The position numbers were made by a program, and so were the translations under genes. From NCBI GenBank assembly GCA_003864495.1, contig ML133366.1, positions 1,278,871 to 1,342,870 on the forward strand: a stretch of 64,000 nt of DNA. The letters are read 5' to 3'. Below the pieces are notes generated by a model. The model was not told where the DNA came from. It made no database searches and saw nothing but the letters and a program-made list of their open reading frames with translations. The stretch's first letter is position 1. The number at the start of each line of letters is the position of its first letter. This document shows, piece by piece, positions 47,348-60,405 of the stretch. Origin of the DNA: Nemopilema nomurai. Lineage: Eukaryota > Cnidaria > Scyphozoa > Rhizostomeae > Rhizostomatidae.

Positions 47348-50199
47348 CTAGCCCCCAAAGCCCCGCTGCGCGGGCTAAATGCCTTATGTGGAAAAGGAAT
47401 TGCCCCTAAAAACTACCCTATAAACAGAATAGACATGTTAGCCTCGGCAAGACAAGAGCCTCGCATCGAGAGCAAAAATGACGTAATGCACAGCCACGCA
47501 CCGCACACTTGAAACGAAAGTTGTCAACGAAAAATGACTCGCCATCCTCCGCGTGCATCACTCGCACTCATGTGACAATCGCTAGGACGGGATTCGCAAA
47601 AGATAAAGGGTTGAGGCTCCCCTGAATTGGCTCCGACTCTACTTGAACAATTTACGTCTGGCGAAACGTCGAAATCCGCTAAATTTGACAGTGCGAAGCC
47701 TGCCCTTTAAATCTTGCAAAGTGTATAGTTGAAAATCACTGTCGATTCTAGTTATATTTATAGACAAAAACTGAAAAACCTCGTCAATCCAATCGATTTT
47801 TGTTTAAATGACTTCAGGGGCTCTGCCATGCCGAAACGCGACCCTTTGGCCAACACACAAACATAAAAATTGCACCGTAGTTATTTTCACCTTTTCTCAG
47901 ACTTTCTGTCACGTTTTCAACCGTCTTATGGAAAAGCTTTTGCTCATTTAGCTCGCTACGATGTCGTAAGAGTTTAGTGTAATTTAAAGAAAAAACCGTC
48001 TATCTTACAAAATGAAACTTAGCACACATGAAAACTGCCTCTGTAGCAGTCAAAAACTGACTAATGTCACCAATAGGCACTAAATTAATTTTACAGTTTC
48101 AGAAATCTCAACAACGTTACCAACACTAAAGAAACAACGCGAGAATGAGGAAACTTCAAATCGAAAACCACGCATCGTCATCCACCAAGAAAATTAAATA
48201 CAAACAGTATCAAAAACGTAGGGTTTTAAAGTTCGTGCGATAGTCTCTCGTCTATTAAAAACGGAGTTCTTGCTCTACCTATCTTCGTCCCAACACGGCA
48301 ACAGTGGATAACATTTGACGCCATGCCATGACCCTGCACGCAAGGAAAACTCGTTAGAAGCGAGGTCTGCCAAAAACGCAATCGTAAAAGGCCACAAATA
48401 AGCAGCGGTCACTGATTTTAGAATGCATCAAACATGTTGTTTACTGCCAAAGCTATTTAGAGCAATTTAGAGTGAAAAACGCCTTCGAGGGCTGGCGGAA
48501 GGAGTCAACAGGACAAAGAGCCAGGTGCGAAAATCTAGCAAAAAAACCAAGTTCTTCGAAAAAAGAACCAGAAAAACAACGAAAACGACAAACTTGAAGC
48601 AACACAACAAACTTACTTTGATTCGACATAGAGGGCACAAAGTTTTCAGCATTTTGAAGTCAGTGAGAGGGCGTAACGCGAATTTCGGCTCGATTTCTCT
48701 AAAAAAGGAAAAAAGCCAAAAATCAAACCTCCCGTAACATCATTAATGAAAATAATCGATTGATTATTAGAAATTTCCCTAAAAGCAAGCTATCTAGGTA
48801 TTTAGAGCAATTTAGAGTGAAAAACGCCCTCGGGGCATGGCGGAAGGAGGTCAACAGGTCAACGGCCAGGTGCAAAAACCACGCACAAAAGCTAGTTTCT
48901 CGAGAGAGAAAAACCAGGAAAACGGCGATCATAATGCAACAAAACAAACTTACTTTGATTCGTTCTAGAGGGCACGGCAAACTTTTCAGCATTTCGTAGC
49001 CAGCGAGAGAGCCAGGCAGGGGCGTGCCTGCAGTATCTCGTGAATTTTCTCATCTAAAATGAGGAAAAAGCATGAAAATCAAATCTCATTTAGCATCATT
49101 TTAAGTAAGCAATCAATTCAGCATTCTGAAAACATCCTCGAAAGCAGGCAAGCTCGTGGATAGCAAATTTTTCGAGGCGGATGGAAGCTACCCCAGCGTG
49201 GGGTGCATTGGAAAAATCGTCAAAAAGCACGGAAATTTAGTTTAGCATCATTAGGAATATCATCAGATCGAAAGAAGAAACGAAAAGTACTTACTTAAGG
49301 CAGCAAGGCAGCTTTCCACGGCGAAATTCCCAAAAAACGCAGCAGCACAGTGCACGACCACGACCGGTAATAATGAGCACGTCCAATCCGCACGGGTAGC
49401 AAGCACGAAATGACCCCTGCCCTGTCCCGAGCACGCTGTTGTTCTCTACTACGGATCTACGCCTTGTTGCTCTGCTGCGACGCGTCACTCACGTCGGCAA
49501 CTTGCATTTCGATTGGTGGAAGAGGACTCTCTTTTGTCCCCAAACAATGGAGGGCTGCAGAGCGAGGCACGTGACCGGGGCAAGTTCGGCCGATTGAGGG
49601 CAAGAAAATTTTCTCCCTGCGGCCTGGAAATCGCGAATCGAAGCAAAAACACGGCGAATTTCGAGAAAACGCTTGCGAATTTTGGAAAAAAAACCACACA
49701 TCTAGAAAGAGGCACTCTTGGCGAACCGTACCGCTAGGAAAGGGGGAACGTGGCACAAACCGTTCGGGAGCCAGAGCTCGGAGAAGGCGGACGACCGGCG
49801 AGCGGCGCTCAGAAAAGTAGCAATGTCCACTCAAAATAAGGAAAATTTTGGAAAAAAACCAGTCACGATCGAAGACGAATGCTTGCCAAAACCGTGGGTA
49901 AAAAAACGGGGAGAGTTGGTCGAACGGTGGGGGCAGGAGGGCGTCGAGAAGGAGGTCGAAAATACCGTCCCCGGGAAAAGATGGCAAATTGCTCAAAAAC
50001 GGAGCAAGCTTTTGGGGAAAAAACCAGAAACTATTGCGTAGGAACGACCTGGGAATGTTTGGGAAGTGGAGTTCGAAGCTGGGTGCAGCCGTTTCGGAGT
50101 TTTGTTCGTTGAATTTAGGAAGACTCCGAGATCAAAGGTGCCGACGCGGACATGAAAGAGGTGCCGCCTCGTGAATATAGGCATCTTAGTATATGTAGA
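47348..50199 (-). mobile_element. Helitron copy B, head-to-tail with copy A
   Basis: Minus orientation: 5' TCTACATATACTAAG at 50199 with A at 50200; 3' hairpin CCCGCGCAGCGGG and GGGGGCTAG ending at 47348, directly against the TC of copy A. 2,852 bp, lacking the extra segment of copies 1 and A. Non-autonomous; no Rep/helicase. Open frames such as 49457-49996 are chance frames shared with the other copies. Confidence 0.88.
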
Positions 50200-51085
50200 T
50201 CATGTGCTAAAATTAAGACATTATGTGCTTTATTTCTTCCTTTCAGCTGACTGTGATGACATTGCTGAGCCCTTCATAGAAGAGGAAAATAGAGAGGGTA
50301 TTATTGATGGGGGAGAATCTCAAATGTTGTTGGAGAAATCATCTGAAACAACCACGTCCTTTACCCTAAATACTCCTCGAAAACGGAAACTTAGGAATTT
50401 GATTAAAAGGAAGCGCTGGCAGGTAAAATCATTGTCTGAAACCAGTTCTCCAGCATCCCCTAAGAAAATGACTAAAAGGCAAAAAGCTAATTAGGCTTTT
50501 AAATTGCTGGAAGGATCAATTTCACCAGAATTCCTTTTATTTATTAAAAAGCAGGTAGCTCTTTCATTGAAAAAAAGGAAAGGGAGAAGGTATGATGACT
50601 CTTTTGAAGCTTGGGCTTTGTCTCTTTACCACCTCAGTGATAAAGCATACAGGTTTCTTCCAAAGCTTCTCAGTTTACTTTCAAAAGGCAGCTTAACAAA
50701 AATGGTATCAAGGGTTGCTTCTGGTGTTGGTTTCTCCGAGAAATCATTGTTTGTGTTGAAGCAACGAATAGATGCTATGTCTCAGAACGCTAAAGTTTGT
50801 ACCCTTGTGAAGGATGAAATGTCCTTGAAGTCAAATTTATTTTATGATGAGGCCAGGGATACCATCATAGAATTGGAGATCTTAGAGAAGTCTGGCTGAT
50901 CTTAGAGAAGTCTGTTTTGAAAGCTGGAAGCAACCTGTGTCTTATTTTTTTGTCAATGAGGCTTGCAATAGTGATTTTTTAAAGGATATTGTTGAGGAAA
51001 ATGTTTTGCAACTGGAGTTGATGGGCTTGAAAGTCATTGGTACTGTCAGTGATCACATTTCTTGAGTTTTTATGATTCTATGGGT

Positions 51086-53926
51086 CATATCATCATGTAC
51101 GGTCCACGTTAGCAGGTTGCGACCAACGCACCGTTACCACCATCAACACTAATCAACACTGTGAGAGGAAAGTTTTTCGTAGTGCACCACCTCGACGGTA
51201 TGGCTCGGTAGGTCTGTTGTTCAAAATTGAGGCTAGCGGAGTATCTGGTCGCCTCCTGGCGTGTCCCAGGAGTGCAGTGCGTCTACGAGTAATAGTTTCA
51301 GTAGCAGTAGGGACATGTGTGCGGTTATACAGTTCTTGGTTACTGATTCTTTCCGGATACCGAATATTGATAGAATGGCGCAGCAAAGCTCGGTGAGTAC
51401 TGTTAATATTGTCTGCCAGAGAATCTGTGATAGTTAAGGCTTTGCAACCATAGAAAAGGACAGATTCCACGCAGGATCTAAAAAGTTTCAGTTTACCCTC
51501 CAGTGTAACCGTGGATTTCCAAACTGCATCGAGGCGCCGTGCAGCAACCCACGCCAGTTGTCTGCGAGACCGAAAGGCGGTAGAACAGTCTGCTACTTTA
51601 ATGCCCAAATAAGTGAAGTCTGTGCACTCTGGTAGTGTTTGTCCATCAATTGTCGTGATCGGTGTGTGTGTTTCATCGCCGATATACATAACTTCAGTTT
51701 TCAAAGCATTGACGTGCAAGCCAACTTCGCGTGAAACGCTTTCAAAACGTGCGAACTGTCGTTGTGCAGATGCGCTATTGTCGCTAGTAAGGGCTGCATC
51801 ATCTGCAAAAGCAAACGCATCAAGTTTCACAGCTGGATGTCGTCTCGACATGCGTCGCTTCACCGTGTACGCGTCAACTTGGTTCATAGCTCGTCTCATA
51901 ATGTAGTCCATAACTAAAATAAACAAGTATGGAGCTAGCGTGTCTCCTTGTAGTACACCCGATGTTGTTGGGAATGTATCTGTATTGCCGCAGTTGATGC
52001 GCACATATGCTTTCGAGTTAGTGTATAGTGACATTATGAGGTTGACCATGATACCGTTCACACCGTACATGAGAAGTATTTGCTGTAGTGCGCGACGGTC
52101 CACACAGTCAAATGCTTTAGAAAAATCCACAAAAACGACGACAATGTTCTTTTTCCTGGTTTTACAGTCATCAATGCAGATACGTAGTGCGAGTACTTGC
52201 TCTACTGTGTTTCGTCCAGGTCGGAAGCCAGCTTGTAACGGAGAAATGAGGTGTTCAAGTCGCTCTCTCAATCGATTGAGTAGTATTCGATTGTAAAGCT
52301 TCGCTGTAACGCTCATAAGGGATATACTGCGTTGGTTATTTACGGCTGAAGAGTTTCCCTTTTTCGGAATGCAAACAACGACAGATGTCTCGAACTCGGT
52401 TGGTGGAGATTGACCGTCCATTAAACCATTGATTATTGGTAGCAAAATAGGTTGGTGAATGCTTGAAATTTTGAGAACATCGGGTGGTACAGAGTCATGT
52501 CCAGCGGCTTTTCCGTTAACTACAGTTTTACATGCGTTGCGAAGTTCAGTAAGAGTTACTTGTCCACAATTGACTTCCGGTGCAGTAGGCAATGGTACTG
52601 GTTGTAGGTCAGTGTCATTAGACGGTCTGTTGAGTAGAGAACTGAAATGTGTATGAAACTTAGACAACCGATCTTCGATTGATTCAGCAGCCACCAATGC
52701 GGAGGTACGCCTTTTTCGACCAGTTAGTAGATCAATCGCTTTCCAAACTGCCCTTCCACGACCGGCTTCGTGGTGTGTGTTCAAATTGTTAGCTATTTCG
52801 ATAGCAATTTCAGTTTTACGACGAGTGTAAGTGTCGTTCAGCTCTTTTTCCAGTCGTTCATGTTCAAGGGCGTTCTTTGATCTAAGTAAGCGTTGACGTG
52901 CTGAGGCAATTTCCGTGTCGTCGTCCCATAGGCATTTCTGCTGTGAGGGTATCATTTTTGGGAGTGTTGTTGAAGCAGCAGAGTTAGTTGCGTTAGCAAA
53001 GTCTGTGTAGTTGGTGGAATTACATTGAGCCCTAAGCGTGCCAATAAAATGTTCATGTGTGACGTCGTTGCCCAAGGCCGACCAGTAGGGTCGCTTGGTG
53101 GAAGGTTTGCGTTTGGTCTTCGGCCAGCCCAGTTTCATCTTGCACCCTACCAGGGCGTGGTCAGATTTGACACACTTCAACCGTGTTGTAGTGCAGTGCT
53201 GAGCAACATTTTTCCAGTTTGATTTGACAAAGATCCAATCTAATCTGGCCTTCCTTCGTCGCGGGCCGTAAAACGTGAAAAGTTTATTCTGCTTTTGTCG
53301 CAATACACCGTTGACGGCAACTAGATCGTTGCTTTCAACAAAGTCAGATATAATGTCCGTATGATCACATGTTCTTTGTGCACGTCCATGACAGTTTTTA
53401 ACCGAAATACCATTGGCACGTAGATCTGCATTCATATCGCCACAAACAACAGTTATATCACGTTATGGTATGCATGCTATATAGTCTGATACAATGTCAA
53501 CACAGTCGGAGCGACAGAAGTAGGCATATAACAGTTAATAATATGTAGTCGACACTTGTTCAGTTGGATTGTCATAGCAGCTATACGAGAGTGTAGACTT
53601 TCAAATTTCAATATGGCTTTGCCGATTGCTGGGTTTGTAACGAATCCGACCCCACCGGATCCGTTTGCGTCGGCAGTACTCATGTATGTTGTCCATCCTG
53701 ATCCAATATCCTGTATAAGCGTGTTATCAGTTAATTTACGACGATGTTCTTGTACAGCAGTTATACAAATGTCCTTTTCCTTGGCGAACCAAGCCAGTTC
53801 GTGAAGTCGAGTGTCATTTTTAAGCGTACGAGTGTTGTATGTAGCAATGTTGATAGTAGTATTTGTGGGGGCCGATGGTATGGCCTCACGGCCCCGGTTG
53901 GCAAACCGCGGGTCCGGATAAGCCAT
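51086..53926 (-). mobile_element. LINE (non-LTR retrotransposon), near full length
   Basis: Flanks ATTCTATGGGT (51075-51085) and ATTCTATTGGT (53927-53937) match at 10 of 11 bases. Cutting the element and one flank rejoins the P4 reading frame without a shift (YDSMG to VPVDKPYFEMH). The 5' end lies at the ATG of its own frame, so it may be slightly 5' truncated. No poly(A) tail was seen; a short AT-rich tail lies at the left end. Confidence 0.88.
51153..53926 (-). pseudogene. APE endonuclease-reverse transcriptase of the LINE
   Basis: Target-primed reverse transcription protein. The endonuclease part (53926-53477) reads TYNTRTLKND, AVQEHRRKL, GSGGVGFVTNPAIGK. A frameshift near 53500 and a TAA near 53462 precede the rest (53435-51153, 760 residues): GDMNADLR, LDWIFVKS, SDHALVG; then RT motifs VCIPKKGN, SLMSVTAKLYNRIL, AGFRPGRNTVEQVL, FVDFSKAFDCVDR, GVLQGDTLAPYLF, the catalytic AFADDAAL, and YLGIKVAD; then a C-terminal region (LFYGCKALT, RRRTALLGHARRRP). 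No RNase H domain. It looks like the RTE/CR1 side of the LINE tree, but I cannot assign the clade. Two breaks only, so it decayed recently. Confidence 0.85.
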
Positions 53927-54445
53927 ATTCTATTGGTGTGCCTGTTGATAAGCCATATTTTGAAATGCACAGAAAAAAATATTTCACCATCTTTGATCCA
54001 CCACACTTGTTGAAATCTGTCAGAAACAATATTTTGCAACACAACTTCTTTTTTGATGACAAGATTGCTTCATGGAAAGATGTTATTGCCTTCTTTGAGA
54101 AAGAACAAATGTTGGTCATAATAACTGCTCCAAAGCTAACCTCGAAGCATATCAAGCCTCCTCCATTTGCCAAAATGAAGGTCAACTTGGCTGCCCAAAT
54201 TTTTAGCTACTCAGTTGCAGCAGGTATGTATAATTTTATTGCACTGAATGGATTGCATTATTCAGCCAGTGGCACTGCTGAGCTACTGTCGCGATTCGAC
54301 CATGTTTTTGATTTGTGCAATGCTTTGAGCTTCAAGGATCGCAAAACACACCAAAGGCCTATGACAATTACATCTTTGCATCTTCAAGAGATGGAAAAGC
54401 TGTGGATTTCATTAAATCTGTGGAAGTTGTTAATATGGCCACAGG

Positions 54446-57234
54446 CGACAGGGGCGGATCCAGGTGTTCTCACCGTTCTCACGTGAGAACGTCATTTTTC
54501 TCCAAAATGAAATTGCAAAAAACAAGGTTAAAATATCCAATTTAACTTCCAAGACAACTATTGACTTCCTTGTTTCTCTCCGAGTTGCAGACAGAACCAT
54601 CGTAAGCTTACATAGACTCAATCAATGCAAAGGAGCATGATTCAAGACAATTTGATAGAGATTTAAATTATCCTTGTTCTGGGCTATTGTTTCATCTTTG
54701 GAATAAATTTAAAGGTTGTTTTATCAGCCAATGAAAGTGCAGAATTTTGGTTTTAAACCAATGAATTGGTGAGAACTCCAAAATAAATTATTTTCGTGCA
54801 CGATTCAAAAAAAACAATAATCAAATTTGGTCTTCTTTTGTTTCTGGTGAGAAACTGACGTAGGATGTGAGAAACAGTGACGCTACTATTCCATTGAAAA
54901 AGTGAAGCCCAAATCACGGTGAGAACTCGGGAGTTTTCACTGGATCATTCAATTCAATCGAGTAAACTCAAACTCAAAAAACGAAAGGCGCGCGAAAAAC
55001 GATTTCCTGCCTTCGGATAGTTGCATGAGAAATCGATATAATGGAGTTTCTGGAAGGAATCAAAGTTTGCTTGGCGAAAGGGCGTGTCCCAAGGATTAAA
55101 CTGGGAGTGGCCCGTAAAACTTTTTCGCCCCTTCTTTGGGTGAGAACGTCACATTTTCTTACGGATAGCTTTAAAGTAGAAAACAATAACCTGGTTATAT
55201 TAATTTAAATTGATTTAATCAATTAAAAGACAGTTATAGTTACAAACATAAGTAAAAGATATAACAAGTTAACATAACAAGAGGGTAGTTAGGAAAGCCA
55301 CCTTTAGCTTTTACCATTCCCTCTTTTATGTGAACTTAAAAAAATCTCACGTGACAAGATTTTTCGCGCCAGTTAGAAATCACGTCAGAATCCCAGTCAG
55401 CAGAAATGAAGACAAGCGAAAGAAATAACTTTGCGATGTTACAAAGTTACTTTGTCACTGGATAATGAACAGTTTTGAAATGAAACAGAAACGCCAAGCT
55501 GTATATCATCAAAAGTTTTGAGCATATTTAGGTAGGTGAGTTAGCCACATATGCTTATAATAGAAATTTGGCCTAGTTCATAATGAAAAAACCAAGCTGA
55601 TCAATGGACAAAAAGCGACTTTCGAATGAAGTTGTCCATGTAGATTTATTTGATAAATGTTTTCGAGAATTTTCACTACCCGACTTTTACGTTCAGTTTG
55701 GGAAATTTTAAGATAAAGGTTTGCAGTGTATAGTGTAGAAATACAATTGTCATCTTTAGGATGCTCTTATTTAAAGAGCATTTAGAATATAGAGAAAGTT
55801 TGCGTCAAAAATTTGCTCTTACGTTTTATGAGCTCGATTCAGTTAAAATTTTTGAAATCTATCGTAACAGATTTTACACCGGGCAATTTTAGTGGGTAGC
55901 GCTAAAATGAATAAAAATAGCCTTCATTGGCGTTTGTTTACAATTTCTTGTTATCTGATTGGTCAGAACTCGGGGGTGTGTCTGCTGTATTAACCAATCA
56001 AAGATTTGAAGCTCATGCTCCTTTGAGCACAAGCTGTTTATTTGAACACAATGTTTCCTTTGCTATTACCTGCTGAACTATAATAATTTGTATAAACAAA
56101 AAGTTAGTTCTAGCTCCTTTAAAAAATGGAAATTATAGTGTCACCAGGTAAATAGTCAAGAAAAGCCAAGTAGGTATTAAAGTCAGATTTCAAAAAATGA
56201 ATTTTATTTCTATAAGTGAGTTTCAATTTACTTTAACTTACTACACGAGATCTGGTTCTTTCTCGATGAACTGAAAACCGAGAGGTAGAAGCTTTGATCC
56301 AACCACTGAATTGCTGCCATACAAATGAGGTAGCTTCCAATATGTCATGTTTTTTGTTTCTGTCTTGGCTTTGGAGCTTTAATTGCACTAGCTGGGTTAT
56401 TCTTTATTTTTTGTAAGTCTGTCCTTCAGATTAATTAGAATTATAGAGGAACTTCTCCAATTAAAGTGCAAAGAGTTTGAAAACGTTTTCCTTTTCACGA
56501 GTGGCATTATTGTTTTGGAAAAGGTTGTGGAAAACGCCCCTCGGTGTTTTCCCGCCGTTTTCAAATTTCATTAGATCCCAGTCTTACCGCGTAAGTATAT
56601 TCGCCATTTCTATCGCATAAAATTAGTAATAATGTTCAGTGTTCTTTGGATGATCATCATTGAAATCACTTTGGGTTGTTGCTGAAATGTGTTCATCTTT
56701 ATGAAATGGATTTTAATTCCCAAGGTCACTGAAAATATACATTTATTGACCTCGAGGATGTATAAGAAATCCTTCATACAGTCCTGATAATTACATCTGA
56801 TGCCACTGCCGAACCTAAGGTTAAGCAGTGCATCTTTGAGAGGTTTATTTACTATTCCACGATTTAAGGTCAGTATACAGTTGATTTTTTATGTAAAGTA
56901 TCTAAAGTGCTTGGGGTGGGGAAGCTGTTAACTTGGCGATTATTGATAGGTGTTTTCTTTATTATTCCTGGCGATTGCACTGTGGCGACAATATAGGTTA
57001 AATACCAATGCACGAGGGTGAACTCAACAAAAAATTGGGCGGAAATTCGCTTTGTAGAGGCGTGCAATGCTTTTTGTAGGCAGTGTGGTTAAAACACGCT
57101 GAAATGGCCGAATTAGGCCTAATTCTAGCTGCGAAGTGACGTTGTTGTGCTGATTGGTTAAATTGGTTGGGAGAAAATAGGAGTGATTTTCGCTCTCGGC
57201 CAATCAAAGATTTGACCGCTTTGCTCATCTGACT
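54446..57234. other. 2.8-kb insertion or intron within P4, unidentified
   Basis: It begins close to CAGGGGCGGATCCAGG (54449), typical of the 5' end of non-autonomous hAT elements, with GTGAGAACGTCA repeated near 54482 and 55141. I found no matching right end. No coding region recognised, and the rest is AT-rich. Confidence 0.4.
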
Positions 57235-57753
57235 ACAGCAGTGAACACATTGAGAAGAGGATTTTTAAAGATAATGCAATGGCATATGTGGCAGGGTATC
57301 TCCTTCGGAAAACATTTGGCAAGCACAGATGTGACAAATGTTCAGCTCTTGCAGATGAAAGTGGTGATTTGGAAGCGAAGGTCTTTTTGCAGTTTAAAGC
57401 ATATGATTCAGATTCAAGCATGTATTCTGGACTCATTGTGCTCTCAAGTGAAATGCTGAAGTATGCAAACACAATTGAAGAGAAATTCGTTTCTTACATG
57501 AATGACATTAAGCAGACAACTGGAGTTGGGAAGGAACTTTTGATTCTATTGGACCAGGTATCTTTGAATATTCAATAAACAGATTTTAATAAGGCATTTC
57601 TTCTCAAGCTATTTATCAGAATGACGATACATTTCTCCCTCAAATATCTCAACAGAGAGCTTATTGCAGCTAAAAGGAAAAATCGAAAATACATCAAAGT
57701 AGCCCATTTGTAAAGTAACAGATAATTAAAGAAACAGAAATGAAAGAGGGAAG

Positions 57754-57990
57754 TGCAAGGATGGCTCAGTGTTTAGAGGAGCTGACTACAGGTCCAAGGG
57801 TTCGTGTCCCTGGCATGATCAAACTTTCACACAGAGCGATGAGTGTCACTAGCTCTCTGTAATTCCAGGCATGATGAATTACAAGGTGTGGTCACATTGA
57901 GAGGAAAGACCAGGACACTGCTCGATAAACTTAAGCTTCTCAGTGTCCTAAAAACTACCTTCGGATGCTAGGTAGACACTAAATATTAAA
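57754..57990 (+). repeat. tRNA-derived SINE
   Basis: Head reads GCAAGGATGGCTCAGTG, A box TGGCTCAGTGTTTAGAGG and B box GGGTTCGTGTCCC about 37 nt downstream: an RNA polymerase III internal promoter. A non-tRNA body of about 170 bp follows. It sits in the last intron of P4. No target duplication was seen. Confidence 0.7.
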
Positions 57991-58278
57991 AAAATTACAA
58001 CCACCTTGCTTGCTTGATACAAACTGTCTCTTCATTTTCTAATAATAATAAAAAGCAAATTGGCGCCACAAAGTTTGAAAACCCAGATTGTACCAATTCA
58101 TCTAATGGCAAGCATTTTTGTTTTATGGAGCAAACTAGATAATCTTTTCACCTAGGTGTTTGGAGTCTGTCTATATTTTAATGCAAAATCCCTTTCTTTG
58201 ACACAGAAAAGATTTGTCTTTTTCTCTTGGGCTCTTCTAAATAAATATGGTGTGAAGTGGATGCAACATGGTCACTAG

Positions 58279-59939
58279 ACAGCCCATCACTTTCTCTTCT
58301 TACAACCCTTTTGTGTGTTTGATCTGCAACTGGCTATTTACTTTGTCTGCACTTGGTCATTTTCCGATGTTTGCATACTCTGAAGAAATATTAATGTTTT
58401 TGGTCACAGCAGAAAGACCTGTATTACTGATCCTTCCAGCAAGTCAATTGTTTTTGAGACACAAAACCCCTTTTTGGGAGCAGGTTAGATCAATGAATAT
58501 AATAAGGAGAAATGAGGCACCTCCACCATCTGCCAGTTTGGGGTTGTGCCTTTGGAAAGAAAAAATTACCACTTCAGCCATCCTTGCCATGATTACGGCA
58601 AAGCTGTGGAGTTTTTGACGATTCTCCCTCGTCAATAAAGGACAAATCATATCTTCTATGTTCTGGCCTGCAAGCTGACTACCCGAAGTTAATAATTTGC
58701 TACTTTACGTAGTCTAGTTGCGCTGATGACTCCTGATATTGGACGAAACCGGATAAATTAAAAACATTACCTTAACTTTACCATTCTGTGTAACACTGCA
58801 TTATTCCGACCTGAGTACCGACATGAGTTAGCCTTTCTATTTTGATGCTGAAGATTCATTTGGTACAAACTCATGCTATCTGAAGATGACATTCTCTCAG
58901 GGCTTGCTTCTGGACTCAAATTGGTACTTAAAGCAGATACAGCTCTAGAAAACTGATAGCAGCTCTAGACAGGAAGCTGCGTTCACCTAAATGCATGCAT
59001 CACTTGTCCTGTACTCTGTTAGGGTACCTAGAATAGATCAACAGTAGATCAAATCTAGAGAATTTTCATTGTGGCTGAAGTTTCTAATAATGCTCACTTT
59101 ATACAGTTCTACTTGCTAAGAGCATTTTATATTTTTGGATATTTTTGCTTCTTTCCGTTTAGCTGATGGCTCAATTTCTATTTTCAATATTTTCCAAGAC
59201 TTCAAAAGTCATCAAAAACAACCTTTAATTAGAAAAAAGATATTTCAGAAAATTTCAAATTTTTATTTTACCTCTTGACCATGATCTAGTATTTGTTTAG
59301 GTTCCTTTAAAGTGCCAATAAATCGAGGTCTATGTGCTCGCCTTAGTTGCAGGGTAGAGCTCATTTGAAATGAATGTAAGTTGGGTTCATGAATCACATC
59401 TCTGTCTGTCAATACCGATTTCGCTTTCAGAAATTTGTGATCCAACTTGTGTATCCGCAGTTGACTTTGTTCCAAGAGATTGCCCAAGCGAGTGACTGGT
59501 TGATTGTAACATATCAGATACCAACTATCGGAATAGTAGCTTTCATATTCAAAATAGACCGATTATTATTTTGAAAAAACAAACAATGTAAAATATGTAA
59601 TAACAGGTGAAACCTGATTTTATAGATTTAAAACGAGATTTATAGATAAAGACTAAAAAAATCCCTTTGCATCTATTATTTGAATGATATTTTCTCACAG
59701 CAACTGACAAGGCTTCTGGAAAAGTATAGTTTCATTCGACACTGGCACTTCAGGTAAAAAAATAAATTTAACCAACGGTGCATTTCTCGTATAAATCACT
59801 CAAAATTTCATGAAACACTAACGATGGATTGGCAAGAAGCATTTTGTTGTTGTTTCCGCGATTTTTTACACATGCTTGGTACAGGCCATGCGTAGCATTA
59901 CAACTGCCATGAAAATTAAAAAAACAAATTTGATTTACC
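58279..59939. other. No gene recognised
   Basis: Several frames of 60-116 codons exist (for example 58268-58618 plus and 59487-59263 minus), but none matches a family I know. The right end of P4 probably lies here; its inverted repeat was not found. Confidence 0.4.
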
Positions 59940-60405
59940 TCTAATCTCCGACGTTTTGTATAGGCCTCGCATCTTTTCTTTGGGCTACGCTTCTTGGGAC
60001 TGACATTGCAAACAAACTTAGACTGAAGCTTTGTCTGAAAGACAGTATTCTTTCTTTTGAGTACTTTTTTCCTTTGGCTCGACCACTCGATTTTGGTGAC
60101 CCTCGATCAAATACCCTTGGAACAGCATCTTTTTCAGTTTGATTGTTTCTTACAAGCCAAAGCAAGAGACTATAACATGTCGGCTTACCTCAAATTGGTC
60201 ATCCTGGAAATGTTTCTCGTAAAGCCTTGATTGATCCTAAAAAACAAAGTTTTCCAGGCCCAAATTTTGAACCCACAATCGATGGTACAATAAATAACGT
60301 TATTCTTCTTTTTGGTTGGGTACAAGAAGAGGCATTTACCTTGTCAGACCTCTTCCCAATATCCTCCAAACAGTTATACGCATTGCAATGTATCAATAAG
60401 ATCAA
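59940..60405 (-). pseudogene. THAP finger exons, fragment
   Basis: On minus: CLEDIGKRSDK before a GTAAAT donor, SRLYEKHFQDDQFE between an acceptor and a GTAAGC donor, then KDAVPRVFDRG with a basic linker. These are the middle and exit of a THAP finger spread over three exons. The start and any catalytic part were not found. It probably belongs to another THAP transposon. Confidence 0.55.

Larger units (their letters stand above)
39050..58278 (+). pseudogene. P4 transposase, THAP-P type, scattered by insertions
   Basis: P-superfamily transposase read across 19 kb. Pieces: THAP exon from 39050 (YHCAAINCSNNNLKN, FFFRFPTNPDR); 39288-39511 (LMKKTPEYLSKN, RARLTHDA, TLFDVPNP); a short exon ending 39771; [two Helitrons]; 50247-51085 (TPRKRKLRNLIKRKRWQ, a TAG at 50492, YDDSFEAWALSLYHLS, VKDEMSLKSNLFYDEA, WKQPVSYFFVNEA in another frame, VIGTVSDHIS); [LINE]; 53938-54445 (FDPPHLLKSVRNN, KMKVNLAAQIFSYSVA); [2.8 kb insertion]; 57235-57557 (NAMAYVAGYLLRKTF, HRCDKC); 58207-58278 (KRFVFFSWALLNKYG). 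Unlike P1 and P2, the YVAGYL domain is in the same gene. Several stops and frame changes; inactive. The grouping of these exons into one gene is inference from order, strand and frame continuity at the LINE junction. Confidence 0.7.

Noticed and set aside
49457..49996. 179-codon minus-strand frame in Helitron B
   Set aside because: It is the homologue of the chance frame in copy 1; no known domain and no consistent reading frame between copies.
54449..57234. Complete hAT element inside P4
   Set aside because: Only a left-end-like CAGGGGCGGATCCAGG is visible; no right end or duplication.
58268..58618. 116-codon plus-strand frame after P4
   Set aside because: It overlaps the last P4 codons; no recognised domain and no splice context.
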